From positions 62,001 through 126,000 of the forward strand of contig PXUA01000003.1 of NCBI GenBank assembly GCA_003022435.1: a stretch of DNA of 64,000 nt, written 5' to 3'. The position numbers were made by a program, and so were the translations under genes. The notes under the pieces are model-generated. The model ran no database searches. It was not told where the DNA came from and worked only from the letters and a program-made list of their open reading frames with translations. This DNA comes from Bacteroidetes bacterium SW_9_63_38 (GTDB lineage: Bacteria; Bacteroidota; Rhodothermia; Rhodothermales; Salinibacteraceae). Shown piece after piece: positions 1 through 9,500 of this stretch; within the stretch, counting starts at the first letter, position 1, and the number at the start of each line of letters is the position of its first letter.

Positions 1-1947
1 CCCGTCAGTGAAGTGGAGCCGGTCGAAAGCATCGTCCAGCGCTTCTTCACGTCGTCGATGTCGCTCGGCTCGCTGAGCCCGGAGGCCCACGAGACGCTCG
101 CGGTGGCCATGAACCGCCTCGGCGGAAAGGGCAGTACGGGCGAAGGGGGCGAGCAGGTCGGTCGCTTTAACACGGAGGGCGAGTGTTCGATCAAGCAGGT
201 GGCCAGCGGTCGCTTCGGGGTGACGAGCACCTACCTCAAGAACGCCGACCACATCGAGATTAAGATGGCGCAGGGGTCGAAGCCCGGCGAGGGGGGGCAC
301 CTGCCCGGCCAGAAGGTCAACTCGCTCATTGCTGAGACCCGGTACACCACGCCGGGCGTGTCGTTGATCTCACCGCCGCCGCACCACGACATCTACTCGA
401 TTGAGGACCTGGCGCAGCTGATCCACGACCTGAAAAGCGCCAACCCGGATGCCGACGTGCACGTGAAGCTCGTGGCGGCGGCCGGCATCGGCGTCATCGC
501 GGCGGGGGTGGCGAAGGCCAAGGCCGACGCGGTACTTATCAGCGGCGAGTCCGGCGGAACCGGCGCGTCCCCGAAGACCTCGATCAAGTCGGCGGGACTG
601 CCCTGGGAACTGGGGGTCACGGAGGCGCAACAGGTGTTGCTGGAGAATAACCTTCGCTCCCGCATCCGCGTCCGGGTGGACGGCGGCATGAAGACGGGGC
701 GCGACGTGGCCGTGGCGGCTCTCATGGGAGCCGAGGAGTACGGCTTCGGCACTGCGGCACTGGTGACACTCGGATGCATCATGCTCCGCAAGTGCCACTG
801 CAACACCTGCTCGGTCGGCATCGCCACGCAGGATCCGGACCTGCGGGAGAAGTTCGTGGGTGAGCCGGAGCACGTGATGAACTACATGCGCTTCATTGCT
901 CAGGAGCTGCGTGAGATCATGGCGGACCTTGGATTCCGCACGGTCGATGCAATGATTGGCCGCACTGACAAGCTGCGTCAGGTGGAGACCGAGCACAGAA
1001 AGGCGAGTCGCCTGGATCTGAGTCCACTGCTTCGTCGCCCGGACAGCGAAGACGACTCCTACAAGACGCGCGAGCAGAATCACAAGCTCGACGAGAAGCT
1101 CGACTTTACCCTGATTGAAGAGGCCCAGCCGGCCCTGGAGAACCAGACGCCGGTGCGCCTCGACCACGACATCCGCAACCGGGACCGCACCGTGGGGGCG
1201 ACCCTTAGCTCGGAGGTCACCGGCCGCTACGGTCCCGAAGGGCTGCCCGACGACACGATCCACGTTGATTTCGACGGCGTAGCGGGGCAGAGCTTCGGGG
1301 CGTTTCTCGCAACAGGCGTCACGCTCGACCTCAACGGCGAAGCCAACGACTACGTCGGTAAGGGCCTCTCCGGCGGACACATCATCGTGAAAACACCCGG
1401 GTCTGCCGGGTACGTGGCCGATGAGAACATGATTATCGGCAACGTGGCCCTGTACGGGGCGACGCGCGGCGAGGCCTACTTCAACGGCCAGGCCGGCGAG
1501 CGCTTTGCGGTTCGCAACTCCGGTGTGCACACGGTGGTCGAGGGCGTCGGCGATCACGGCTGCGAGTACATGACCGGTGGTGTGGTCGTCGTGCTCGGCG
1601 ACACCGGGCGCAACTTCGGCGCGGGCATGAGCGGCGGCGAAGCTTACGTGCTCGACGAAGAGGGCACCTTCGACGAGAAGGTGAACCGCGGCATGGTACG
1701 CGTCGAAGACCTCACCGGCGACCGGGACCGTCGCGTCGTCCGTCGCCTCGTGGAGACGCATCTCCATCACACCGGAAGCGAGAAGGCCCAGCGGGTGCTG
1801 GACCACTGGGACGAGGTCGTCGGTCAGTTCCGAAAGGTGATGCCGGAGGCGTTTGCTAAACAGATTGAGGAGCACCTGCAGCAGGGGGAGGACATTCGTC
1901 CGGATATCCTTCCGGATCCGGAAGAACGGATGCCCGTGGCGGCCTAG
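1..1947 (+). CDS. gltB: Glutamate synthase large subunit, C-terminal part (cut by window start)
   Basis: The reading frame is open from base 1, so the gene starts outside the window; the GTG at 13 is internal. The piece holds the end of the FMN-binding synthase domain ([21 protein letters not shown]), the cysteines of the 3Fe-4S cluster (CHCNTC, around 775-813) and the C-terminal GXGXG beta-helix (about 1250-1800). The enzyme makes two glutamates from glutamine and 2-oxoglutarate. The N-terminal glutaminase domain is not visible. gltD follows 75 bp downstream on the same strand, so the two subunits probably form one operon. Confidence 0.97.
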   Translation, partial: PVSEVEPVESIVQRFFTSSMSLGSLSPEAHETLAVAMNRLGGKGSTGEGGEQVGRFNTEGECSIKQVASGRFGVTSTYLKNADHIEIKMAQGSKPGEGGHLPGQKVNSLIAETRYTTPGVSLISPPPHHDIYSIEDLAQLIHDLKSANPDADVHVKLVAAAGIGVIAAGVAKAKADAVLISGESGGTGASPKTSIKSAGLPWELGVTEAQQVLLENNLRSRIRVRVDGGMKTGRDVAVAALMGAEEYGFGTAALVTLGCIMLRKCHCNTCSVGIATQDPDLREKFVGEPEHVMNYMRFIAQELREIMADLGFRTVDAMIGRTDKLRQVETEHRKASRLDLSPLLRRPDSEDDSYKTREQNHKLDEKLDFTLIEEAQPALENQTPVRLDHDIRNRDRTVGATLSSEVTGRYGPEGLPDDTIHVDFDGVAGQSFGAFLATGVTLDLNGEANDYVGKGLSGGHIIVKTPGSAGYVADENMIIGNVALYGATRGEAYFNGQAGERFAVRNSGVHTVVEGVGDHGCEYMTGGVVVVLGDTGRNFGAGMSGGEAYVLDEEGTFDEKVNRGMVRVEDLTGDRDRRVVRRLVETHLHHTGSEKAQRVLDHWDEVVGQFRKVMPEAFAKQIEEHLQQGEDIRPDILPDPEERMPVAA

Positions 1948-2022
1948 CGGCCTCAGCGTCCGGGCCTCCGGCCCGTTGACCCCGACACTCCTGATTTGCC
2001 CCCAACCGACCCTCGGTTTTCT

Positions 2023-3504
2023 ATGCCTCGCGAACATCATCCTGACGGCTATCTGAAGCACCAGCGCGACTCGATCGGCAAGCGTGATCCGAGTGAGCGT
2101 GCGGAAGACTACAGTGAAATCTGGAAGCCGGACTGGGACCCCGAACACCTTAAGGACCAGGGCGAGCGCTGCGTTGACTGCGGTGTCCCGACCTGCATGA
2201 GCGGGTGTCCCATCGGTAACCGCATCCCGGAGTGGAACGACCTCGTGCATAAAGAGGACTGGAAAGAAGCCCTTGAACAGTTGCACGCGACGAACAACTT
2301 TCCCGAGTTTACGGGCTACACCTGCCCGGCGCCCTGCGAGGATGCGTGCGTGCTGTCCTACAACGACGACCCGGTTACGATCAAAAGCATCGAGCGGGCC
2401 ATCGTGGACAAGGGCTGGAAGGAAGGCTGGATCAAGCCGGAGCCGCCGGCCGAACGCACCGACCACAGTGTCGCCATCATTGGGAGTGGACCGGCCGGCC
2501 TCGCCGCCGCCCAACAGCTCAACCGGGCCGGACACCACGTTACCGTTTACGAGCGGGATGATGAAATCGGGGGCCTCATGATGTACGGCATCCCCGACTT
2601 CAAATTTGCGAAGAAGCGAGTCGAGCAACGCGTCGACCAGCTCCGGAAAGAGGGCATCTCGTTTGAGACGAACGCCGAGGTTGGGGCCGACGTATCGGCG
2701 GAACAACTCCGCGAGCAGTACGACGCGTCCTGTCTTGCCATCGGGGCGCAGAAGCACCGTGAGCTGCCGGTGCCCGGAACGGATCTCGACGGGGTGATGC
2801 CGGCAATGGACTTTCTGCCGCAGGAAAACCGACGGCAGAACGGCAAGGCTGTTGATCACGGCGTGACCGCAGGGGGGAAAAATGTTGTGGTCGTTGGGGG
2901 AGGGAGCACAGGGTCGGACTGTGTGGCGACCTCCCACCGGCAGGGAGCCAAGCAGGTCGTTCAGATCGGCATCAACGAGAAGCCCCCTTCCGAACGACCG
3001 GATCACAACCCATGGCCCGAGGCAGCGCAGGTGTACAAGAAGACCTACGCGCAGGAAGAAGGGGCCGCGGAAGAGTTTGCCATTAACACCACGGAGCTCG
3101 CTGATCTCGATGGGGACGGCCACGTCGATGAGCTCCGGGCCGAGAAGGTGAACTGGACCTACGAGAACGGAAACCGGGTCGACAAGACGGTCGTCGACGA
3201 CAACTTTTGCATCCCGGCCGACCTCGTGCTGATTGCCATCGGCTTCACGGGGCCGGAGAGCAATCCCTTCGGCTCGCTCGGTGTGCAGATCGCCGACGAC
3301 GGCACGTTTGCCACGGACGATCGCCTCATGACGGACGCAGAGGGTGTATTCGCCGCGGGCGATGCGCGGATGGGGGCATCCCTCGTGGTCTGGGCCATCG
3401 GAGAGGGACGCGACGCGGCCCGGCACATCGACCGGTACCTCATGGGCGAGTCCAAGCTCCCGGCCAGTCTGCAAACGCAGAACGAGCCCCTTGCCTTCAA
3501 GTAG
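2023..3504 (+). CDS. gltD: Glutamate synthase small subunit
   Basis: 493 aa, the usual length. The N-terminal domain carries the cysteine-rich Fe-S ligands (CVDCGVPTCMSGC and CPAPCEDAC). It is followed by the FAD dinucleotide fold (GSGPAGLAAA) and the NADPH fold (GGGSTGSDC), and a C-terminal FAD contact (GVFAAGDARMG). It passes electrons from NADPH to GltB. A TTG at 1996 is in frame, but ATG 2023 gives the conserved beginning MPREHH. No Shine-Dalgarno precedes it, as for nearly all genes here. The next gene lies nearly 800 bp downstream on the other strand. Confidence 0.97.
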   Translation: MPREHHPDGYLKHQRDSIGKRDPSERAEDYSEIWKPDWDPEHLKDQGERCVDCGVPTCMSGCPIGNRIPEWNDLVHKEDWKEALEQLHATNNFPEFTGYTCPAPCEDACVLSYNDDPVTIKSIERAIVDKGWKEGWIKPEPPAERTDHSVAIIGSGPAGLAAAQQLNRAGHHVTVYERDDEIGGLMMYGIPDFKFAKKRVEQRVDQLRKEGISFETNAEVGADVSAEQLREQYDASCLAIGAQKHRELPVPGTDLDGVMPAMDFLPQENRRQNGKAVDHGVTAGGKNVVVVGGGSTGSDCVATSHRQGAKQVVQIGINEKPPSERPDHNPWPEAAQVYKKTYAQEEGAAEEFAINTTELADLDGDGHVDELRAEKVNWTYENGNRVDKTVVDDNFCIPADLVLIAIGFTGPESNPFGSLGVQIADDGTFATDDRLMTDAEGVFAAGDARMGASLVVWAIGEGRDAARHIDRYLMGESKLPASLQTQNEPLAFK

Positions 3505-3815
3505 GGAGGCATTCTGGGGGCTCCATCGGCACAAGAGCGGATGGCCGAAGCCACTTCTGGACCGGTGATCTTGCGACTTACGGCTCTCCTGGTGCCCCAA
3601 AGGATTAGCTGGGTCCCCCACCGTTCGTCTACCGGGGGCTCTTCTGTACGCGGTGTTCGGTCGGAGCGCGTTGCTCCAGCGAGCGATCCCTCTCTTTTCG
3701 ATTTGGCAGTCCGTTTCCCTCTTGCGGCCAGGAGTTCGTTTTTGTTCGAGGGATCCTTCTTCTCTTGGTCGTGGGTTCTGGTGGTGGGGGCCGGTTCGTT
3801 GTCGGATGCTGGTGC
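3505..3815. other. Gap after gltD, no convincing gene
   Basis: Between the gltD stop and the MITE. Short open frames exist on the plus strand, but they are arginine/serine-rich or hydrophobic without recognisable motifs and look like chance. No clear terminator hairpin with a T-run was found directly after gltD. Confidence 0.5.
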
Positions 3816-3943
3816 CTAGTGCAGCTTCAACTGGTCCGTTGTGCAATCGAGCTTTGGACGGACCTCGTCCGTCCATACCTCAAGCTGGAGCTTGGAGCAA
3901 TAGCAAACTGCTTTCCCCAAAAGATCGTTTGAAGCTGCACTAG
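3816..3943 (+). mobile_element. MITE-1 copy 1 (120 bp plus CTAG duplication)
   Basis: The element proper is 3820-3939. It begins TGCAGCTTCAA and ends with the exact inverted copy TTGAAGCTGCA. It is flanked by a perfect 4-bp direct repeat CTAG (3816-3819 and 3940-3943). Inside is a hairpin with 8-bp arms (GGACGGAC, 3-nt loop, GTCCGTCC; 3856-3874) and a second palindrome, CAAGCTGGAGCTTG. Three further copies occur in this window. No transposase is encoded, so it must be mobilised in trans. A 4-bp YTAR-like duplication recalls IS5-family elements, but the parent is not identified. Confidence 0.9.
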
Positions 3944-4286
3944 GTCCCGCTCGGCGACTCCGGAGGGAACCTCCGTCACCGATCTGGAGGCCGATGGTCA
4001 AACCGAGACCACGATTGCGTACGCAAAGGCCTGCGGGGCAACCAACGGTTCGCGTCCGCTGAAGGTATTGCTGATGGACGGGGGGCAAAAGTATGCGCTT
4101 TGGGGAGAGCCCCTCCCTGCTGTACCGACGAGTGCAATCTGGTTTCGGTTTGATCGAGAGGAGCGTACCGTCAATCAGGCCGAGTTGGACACTTTCATGA
4201 GGATCACCTGTACGACGGGCGCCGCAAGAACGAGAGGACTAACTTCTCAGCCCGATGGGTTTTGGGGCTGTGACATCTCCGGATGA
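3944..4286 (+). pseudogene. Possible gene remnant after MITE-1 copy 1
   Basis: A frame open from 3933 to a stop at 4286 reads sensibly between about 3950 and 4200 (for example EADGQTETTIAYAKACG, then PLKVLLMDGGQKYALWGEP). It has no start codon before 4068 and no intact partner upstream. The spacing of acidic residues and the VLLMDGG...LW stretch faintly recall transposase cores, but the family is not recognised. Removing the MITE and one CTAG keeps a frame open across the junction, so a gene could once have run through. It may also be non-coding. Confidence 0.25.
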
Positions 4287-4294
4287 CATCGAAG

Positions 4295-4747
4295 CTATCC
4301 CTCGGCGCGCTGCTCCACCCATAAGGTCACGGGCCCGTCGTTGGTGAGGTGCACGTCCATCATGGCGCCGAACTCACCGGTCGGAACTTCTTTTCCGAGT
4401 TCGGCTTCGAGCCGGTCGACGAAGTGCTCGCAGAGGCGCTCGGCAGGGCTGGGCGGGGCGGCCTCATCGAAGGAGGGGCGGTTGCCGCGGGTCACATCCC
4501 CGTAGAGGGTAAACTGCGGCACGACCAGGGCGTCGCCCCCGGTGTCGAGAAGAGACTCGTCCATCTTGCCGTCGGCGTCGGGGAAGACGCGGAGGTGGGC
4601 GCACTTCGAGGCGCACCACTCGCTCTCAGTCTCCGTGTCGTCCTCGTGGATGCCGAGCAGGACGAGCAGGCCGTCGTCGATGGCTCCGGCAGTCGTGCCG
4701 TCGATGTCAACGGAGGCCTCGGAGACGCGTTGAACCAGAGCAACCAT
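4295..4747 (-). CDS. dtd: D-aminoacyl-tRNA deacylase
   Basis: 150 aa, the family length, starting at the ATG complementary to 4745-4747 (MVALVQRVSEASV). It hydrolyses D-amino acids, and glycine from tRNA-Ala, off mischarged tRNA in the cytoplasm. The cross-subunit Gly-cisPro motif is present (NDGPVT near the C-terminus). The partner motif usually written SQ-x-x-L reads PQFTL here, a Ser-to-Pro change in an otherwise well-conserved region. It lies 85 bp from rdgB on the same strand, so the pair may be co-transcribed. Confidence 0.93.
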   Translation of the reverse strand: MVALVQRVSEASVDIDGTTAGAIDDGLLVLLGIHEDDTETESEWCASKCAHLRVFPDADGKMDESLLDTGGDALVVPQFTLYGDVTRGNRPSFDEAAPPSPAERLCEHFVDRLEAELGKEVPTGEFGAMMDVHLTNDGPVTLWVEQRAEG

Positions 4748-4832
4748 GGAAGTGCCGAGTTGCGAATTTCGAGGGTCGACTTGGAAAGAGTTCTCAGAGT
4801 GAGGCAGGCCGGAATTTAGACGTCGAAATCCG

Positions 4833-5426
4833 TCACTCCTCACTCAGAAATTGACGGAGGGTGTCGAGGGCCTTGCGGCGGTGGCTGATCTCGTTTTTGG
4901 CCTCGGGGGGCATTTCCGCAAACGTGGTGTCGTGTCCCTCCGGCTGAAAGAGCGGATCGTAGCCGAAGCCCTGATCGCCGCGGGGGCCGGTGGTGATGGT
5001 GCCGGGACAGATCCCCTCGAACGTATGTGTGCTACCGTCAGCATCGATGAGGGCCACGACGGTTCGGAAGCGGGCCCGGCGGTCGTCGACGCCGTCGAGT
5101 ACTTCCAGGAGACGTTTTTTGTTATCGTTGGGGGTGGCGCCGGGGCCGGCGAAGCGGGCCGTATGCACGCCGGGGCGCCCGTCGAGTGCGGCCACCTCCA
5201 GGCCGGTATCGTCGGCCAGGGCAGGGAGGCTGGTGTGCTCGTGGAAGGCATGGGCTTTCTTTTCGGCGTTTCCCGCGAGGGTGCTGGCATCTTCGACCAC
5301 GTCGGGGGGGACGTCCAGGTCGTGCGACGGCACGAGGTCGATCGATAGGTCGGAGAGCAGGGCCTCCAGCTCCTCGATCTTTCCGGGATTTCCGGTGCCG
5401 AGGACCAGACGGTGGAGTGAGGACAT
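4833..5426 (-). CDS. rdgB: XTP/dITP pyrophosphatase (RdgB/HAM1 family)
   Basis: 197 aa from ATG (MSSLHRLVLGTGNPGK); an in-frame TTG three codons earlier is less likely. It removes non-canonical purine triphosphates such as dITP and XTP before they enter DNA. Family signatures are TGNPGK at the N-terminus, ADDTGLEV, the ARFAGPGAT substrate loop, and the C-terminal GFGYDPLF and SHRRKAL. It sits upstream of dtd on the same strand, a natural pairing of nucleotide and tRNA quality control. The divergent rpsU starts about 270 bp away. Confidence 0.95.
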   Translation of the reverse strand: MSSLHRLVLGTGNPGKIEELEALLSDLSIDLVPSHDLDVPPDVVEDASTLAGNAEKKAHAFHEHTSLPALADDTGLEVAALDGRPGVHTARFAGPGATPNDNKKRLLEVLDGVDDRRARFRTVVALIDADGSTHTFEGICPGTITTGPRGDQGFGYDPLFQPEGHDTTFAEMPPEAKNEISHRRKALDTLRQFLSEE

Positions 5427-5679
5427 GGGGAACAAGGGTGGGTTTGCAGAGCGCGACGGATGCCAACAGGACAGTCGTACGATCCGTTTCCAGTTAGTGC
5501 CGTTTCCGGTTATGAAAAGGGGGCAGGCAGGAAAGCGGCTGTCAGAGGCGGTGCGGTGTCGAGGGACGTCCTACGGGGACACCCGTCGAAGAAACATGCC
5601 GTCCCCCACTCAGTTGCGTCCGTCCCGTCGACATCCAGTCGGCGTATTCACCCATTGTACTTCTGAAACCAGACTCCCT

Positions 5680-5686
5680 AAGGAGG
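5680..5686 (+). promoter_or_regulatory. Strong Shine-Dalgarno of rpsU
   Basis: AAGGAGG (TAAGGAGG when extended one base upstream) followed by 8 nt and a TTG start. It is a perfect match to the anti-Shine-Dalgarno. None of the other recognised genes here carries such a site, apart from a weak GGAGG four bases before 30897. It also decides the start, since the frame itself is open far upstream. Confidence 0.9.
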
Positions 5687-5694
5687 GATCCACG

Positions 5695-5907
5695 TTGGCT
5701 GTAGGTGTAAAGGTTCGAAACAACGAGTCCATTGATCGTGCACTCAAACGCTTCCGACGGCAGGTGAACCGGAGTCGCGTTCTCCGGGAGTACCGTCAGA
5801 ACATGGCGTACATGAAGCCGTCGGAGGAGAAACGGCTCAAGAAAAAGAAGGCGCGGCGGCGTCGTCACCGTGAGCGAAAGCGGGGCGATAATCGCAAGCG
5901 CCGGTAG
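5695..5907 (+). CDS. rpsU: Small ribosomal subunit protein bS21
   Basis: 70 aa, beginning at TTG 5695 behind the perfect Shine-Dalgarno. The sequence is typical bS21 (NNESIDRALKRFRRQV, then EYRQNMAYMKPSEEKR) with a basic tail very rich in Arg/Lys and no tyrosine after residue 39. bS21 binds the 30S platform beside the 3' end of 16S rRNA. In Bacteroidia it helps sequester the anti-Shine-Dalgarno, and rpsU mRNA itself keeps a strong Shine-Dalgarno, giving autoregulation. The arrangement here fits that model. It appears monocistronic, with terminator hairpins directly downstream. Confidence 0.95.
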   Translation: MAVGVKVRNNESIDRALKRFRRQVNRSRVLREYRQNMAYMKPSEEKRLKKKKARRRRHRERKRGDNRKRR

Positions 5908-5923
5908 CGCCATTGAGCCGCGC

Positions 5924-5998
5924 GGTCCGCTTCGGCGGACCCGCCACCCTTGTGCCGATCTGAGTTTGGGGCGGTCCCTCACGGGGCCGTCCTTTTTT
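5924..5998 (+). terminator. Terminator of rpsU
   Basis: There are two hairpins. The first (5924-5941) has 7-bp arms GGTCCGC/GCGGACC around a stable TTCG tetraloop. The second (5971-5990) is GCGGTCCC-tcac-GGGGCCGT with two G-U pairs, followed by CCTTTTTTG, a classic intrinsic terminator. Confidence 0.8.
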
Positions 5999-6025
5999 GT
6001 TGGGTCTTTTCCCATTGGACATCAT

Positions 6026-6464
6026 TTAGGGGAAAAGTCGATACGGCACTTCCACGAAAGACAGCTGCTCTGGATCAAAGTCGGCCGTATTGCGGGTGGA
6101 CAGCGAGAGGTTGTGATGTCGGGCAACAGCGGCCTGTAAGGCATCGGGAAGAGCTCATCCATGGTATCGACGTAGGTTTTTGCCGCCGTCAGCATCGTCT
6201 TCCGTGAGAGGGGGCACTCGTCATGCCCGAATAGCGCCTTCGCTTTCGCGCGAGTCGAGCGAGAGGACCCCCAAGCACTTCAGCTCGCGTCACGACGGGT
6301 ACAGCAACACGGTTGTGAGTAGATCGGAGATCCTCGGTCGCCCCGTCGATCCCATCGAGGTGGTCAATGAGAATCACCGAGTCCGGCAGAATGGAGGTAG
6401 CCGTAGAGGTCCACGAATCCGTGACGGTCTTTTTGGAGAGGCCCCGGACTGGGTTGGAAGACAT
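6026..6464 (-). pseudogene. Decayed VapC-like PIN-domain toxin
   Basis: On the minus strand an ATG at 6464 leads into a PIN-domain start (ILPDSVILIDHLDG, then VAVPVVTRAEVLGG, with the first acidic active-site residue). The frame is then lost. Further on, other frames restore the middle (LTEDDA; then LTAAKTYVD) and the classic C-terminus (DALQAAVARHHNLSLSTRN, then TADF), ending at TAA 6026-6028. At least two frameshifts separate the blocks, so no functional ribonuclease is expected. No vapB antitoxin was recognised next to it. It sits in the gap between rpsU and kgd. Confidence 0.75.
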
Positions 6465-6504
6465 CGCTCTGGGGAACGTCAGAAGTACGCGCGGGAGGGA
6501 CGAC

Positions 6505-9500
6505 CTACACGTCGATCGCGTCGCGCACGAGGAGCTCCTGCTCGCGGTCGTGCACCTTGGCGGAGCCGGTGGCCGGACTGGCGCTGGATGGACGGCCCAC
6601 GTACTGAATCCTGTGCTCGCAGTGGCCGTGCACATCGTCCAGCAGGCTGTCGAGGCGCGATTCGACGAAGGTCCAGGCCCCCATATTTCGAGGTTCCTCC
6701 TGTACCCACACCGTCTCGTCGACGTCGGCGTAGCGCTCCAGTTCAGCTTTGAGCTCCGCCTCCGGGAGGGGGTAGAACTGCTCCAGTCGCGTGATTGCGA
6801 TCTCGTCGCGCCGGTCGCCGTCCTCCAGCGCCGTGACGAGGTCGTAGTACACCTTGCCGCTGCAGAGAATGTGGCGCGTGGTGTCGGCCGGATCGGTCTC
6901 GGCCGGGATGACCTCCTCCACACCGCCGTCCACAAGCTCCTGCGGCGTCGACACGCACTTCGGATGCCGCAGGAGACTCTTCGGGGTCATGATGACGAGC
7001 GGCTTGTTCACGTCGCGCTTCACCTGTCGGCGCAGGGCGTGGAAGTAATTGGCCGGCGTCGAGAAGCTGGCGACAACCATGTTCCGCTCGGCGCAGAGCT
7101 GCAGGAATCGTTCCAGGCGGGCGGAGGAGTGCTCCGGGCCTTGTCCCTCGTAGGCGTGCGGCAGCAGCGCCACGAGGCTGGAGGTCTGTCCCCACTTCTG
7201 CTCGGCGGCACTCAGGAACTGGTCCCACACGATCTGCGCGCCGTTGGCGAAGTCGCCGAACTGAGCCTCCCAGCAGACCAGCGCGCTGGCGTCCATCACC
7301 GAGTAGCCGTACTCGAAGCCCGCGACGGCGTACTCTGAGAGCAGACTGTCATAGATGAGGAGCCGGGCCTGGTCGTTGGTCAGGTTGTTGAGGGGCGTGT
7401 ACTCGTCGCCGGCCTCCTGGTCGATGAGCACGGCGTGCCGCTGGCTGAAGGTGGCGCGCCGCGAGTCCTGCCCGCTGAGGCGCACCCGCGTGCCCTCCTG
7501 CAGCAACGAGCCGAACGCCATGGTCTCGGCAAAGGCCCAGTCGATTCGCTTATCTTCGTAGAAGAGGTCATCACGCTTGTCGAACTGTCGCTTCAACTTG
7601 GGATGCACGTTGAAGTCGTCCGGCAGGTCGGTGAGGACCTCGACCACACGCTCCAGGTATTCGTACTCCGTGCCGGTGTCTACGCGTGGAAGGCGCGTGT
7701 CCTCCGTTCGGTGAACACGCTTTTCGAGAGCTTCGTCGGCATCCTTTTCCTCCAGGTCCTTCGTGCGGTCGAAGGCCTCCTGCAGGCGCCCTCTATAGTC
7801 GTCGAGCATCTGCTCGGCCTCGGCCGGCTCCACGTCGCCGCGCCGAAGCAGCATCTCGGTGTAGAGCTTTCGCGGGGACCGCTTCTCCTCAATCTTTTCG
7901 TAGAGCAGCGGCTGCGTGAAGGTGGGCTCGTCGCCCTCGTTGTGACCGTGGACGCGGTAGCACATCATGTCGATGACCACGTCCTTGTTGAACCGCTGTC
8001 TGTACTCGAACGCGAGGCGCGCGATGCGCACGCAGGCCTCGGGATTGTCGCCGTTGACGTGGAGGATCGGCGCCTCGATGGCGCGGGCCAAGTCGGTGGC
8101 ATAGGTCGAACTGCGAGCGTCGCCCGGCGGCGTCGTAAAGCCGATCTGGTTATTAATGACCAGGTGGACGGTGCCGCCGGTGGTGTAGCCGCGGAGCTTA
8201 CTGAGGTTGAGGGTCTCGGCCACTACGCCCTGGCCGGAGAACGCCGCGTCGCCGTGGATGAGAAAGGGCATCACGGCGTCGTGGTAGTCGTCCTCCGTGG
8301 CGTCTGGGTGCTTGTCGCGCAGCAGGTTCTGCTTGGCGCGCGACATGCCCTCGACCACCGGGTTCACCGCCTCCAGATGGCTCGGGTTCGAGGCCAGCGA
8401 CAAGGTGATCTCATTGCCGTTGTCGGAGGTAAAGGTGCCGCTGGCCCCCAGGTGGTACTTCACGTCCCCGGAGCCCTGGGTGGTGTTCGGGTCGATGTTG
8501 CCCTCGAACTTGGAGAAGATTTCCTCATAGGGCTTGCCGATGATGTTGGCCAGCACGTTGAGGCGGCCGCGGTGGGCCATGCCCATCACCACGTCCTTCA
8601 CCCCGTCGTCGGCGGCGTCGGAGAGGAGGCGGTCGATGATCGGGATCATCGTTGCCGCCCCTTCCAGTGAGAACCGCTTGTGACCGACGTACTTGGTGTG
8701 GAGGAAGCGCTCAAACGCCTCTGCCGCGTTGAGCTTCTGCATGATGTCTCGCCGCTCCTCCTCGGAGGGGGGATCAGCATCCCGCATCGGTTCGATGCGG
8801 TCCTGAATCCAGCACTTCTCCTCCGGATCCGAGAGATGCATGAAGGCCGTGCCCACCTTGCTGGTGTAGGCCTTCCGCAGGATCGACAGGATCTCGCGGA
8901 GCGGGAGCTTGTCCTCACCGCCCAGGCCGCCGGTGATGAACTCGCGGTCGAGGTCCCACACCGTGAGGCCGTAGGAGGCCGGATCGAGTTCTTCGTGGTA
9001 CTCCCACTCGTAACCGAGCGGGTTGATGTCGGCCTGCAGGTGGCCCCGCACCCGGTAGGCCCGGATGAGTTGGAGGACGGCCGCCTGCTTCTGAGTCATG
9101 TCGAGCTCATCCTCCGAATCGTGCTGGCCGAGCTGGGGCGTTGAGTCGTGTGCCATGCGGTACGGCTGGTGCGGCACGCCCAGGCTGCCGAACAGCGTCT
9201 GGTAGAAGTCCACGCCGCCCGTCAGCAGGTCCTCGACGTGGTTGAGGAACGCCCCACTGGTTGCGCCCTGGATGACCCTGTGGTCGTAGGTGGAGGTGAG
9301 GGTCATGACCGGCGAGACGCCCGCCGTGCTGGCCACTTCGGGGTCGTAGCCGCGGTACTCGGGCGGATAGCCAATGGCGCCGGCGCCCACGATGACACCC
9401 TGGCCCGGCATCAGGCGCGCCACGCTCATCGAGGTTCCGATCATGCCGGGATTGGTAAGGGTAGCCGTCGTACCCTGGAAGTCCGACAGCTCCAGGTCGC

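Noticed and set aside
370-3876. 1168-aa open frame on the minus strand opposite gltB-gltD
   Set aside because: It mirrors the codon structure of two certain genes, is Arg/His/Val-rich and has no motif; long antisense frames are common at this GC.
3820-3939. Coding potential of the 40-codon open frame within MITE-1
   Set aside because: It has no start or stop of its own, differs in length in copy 4 and continues differently in each locus.
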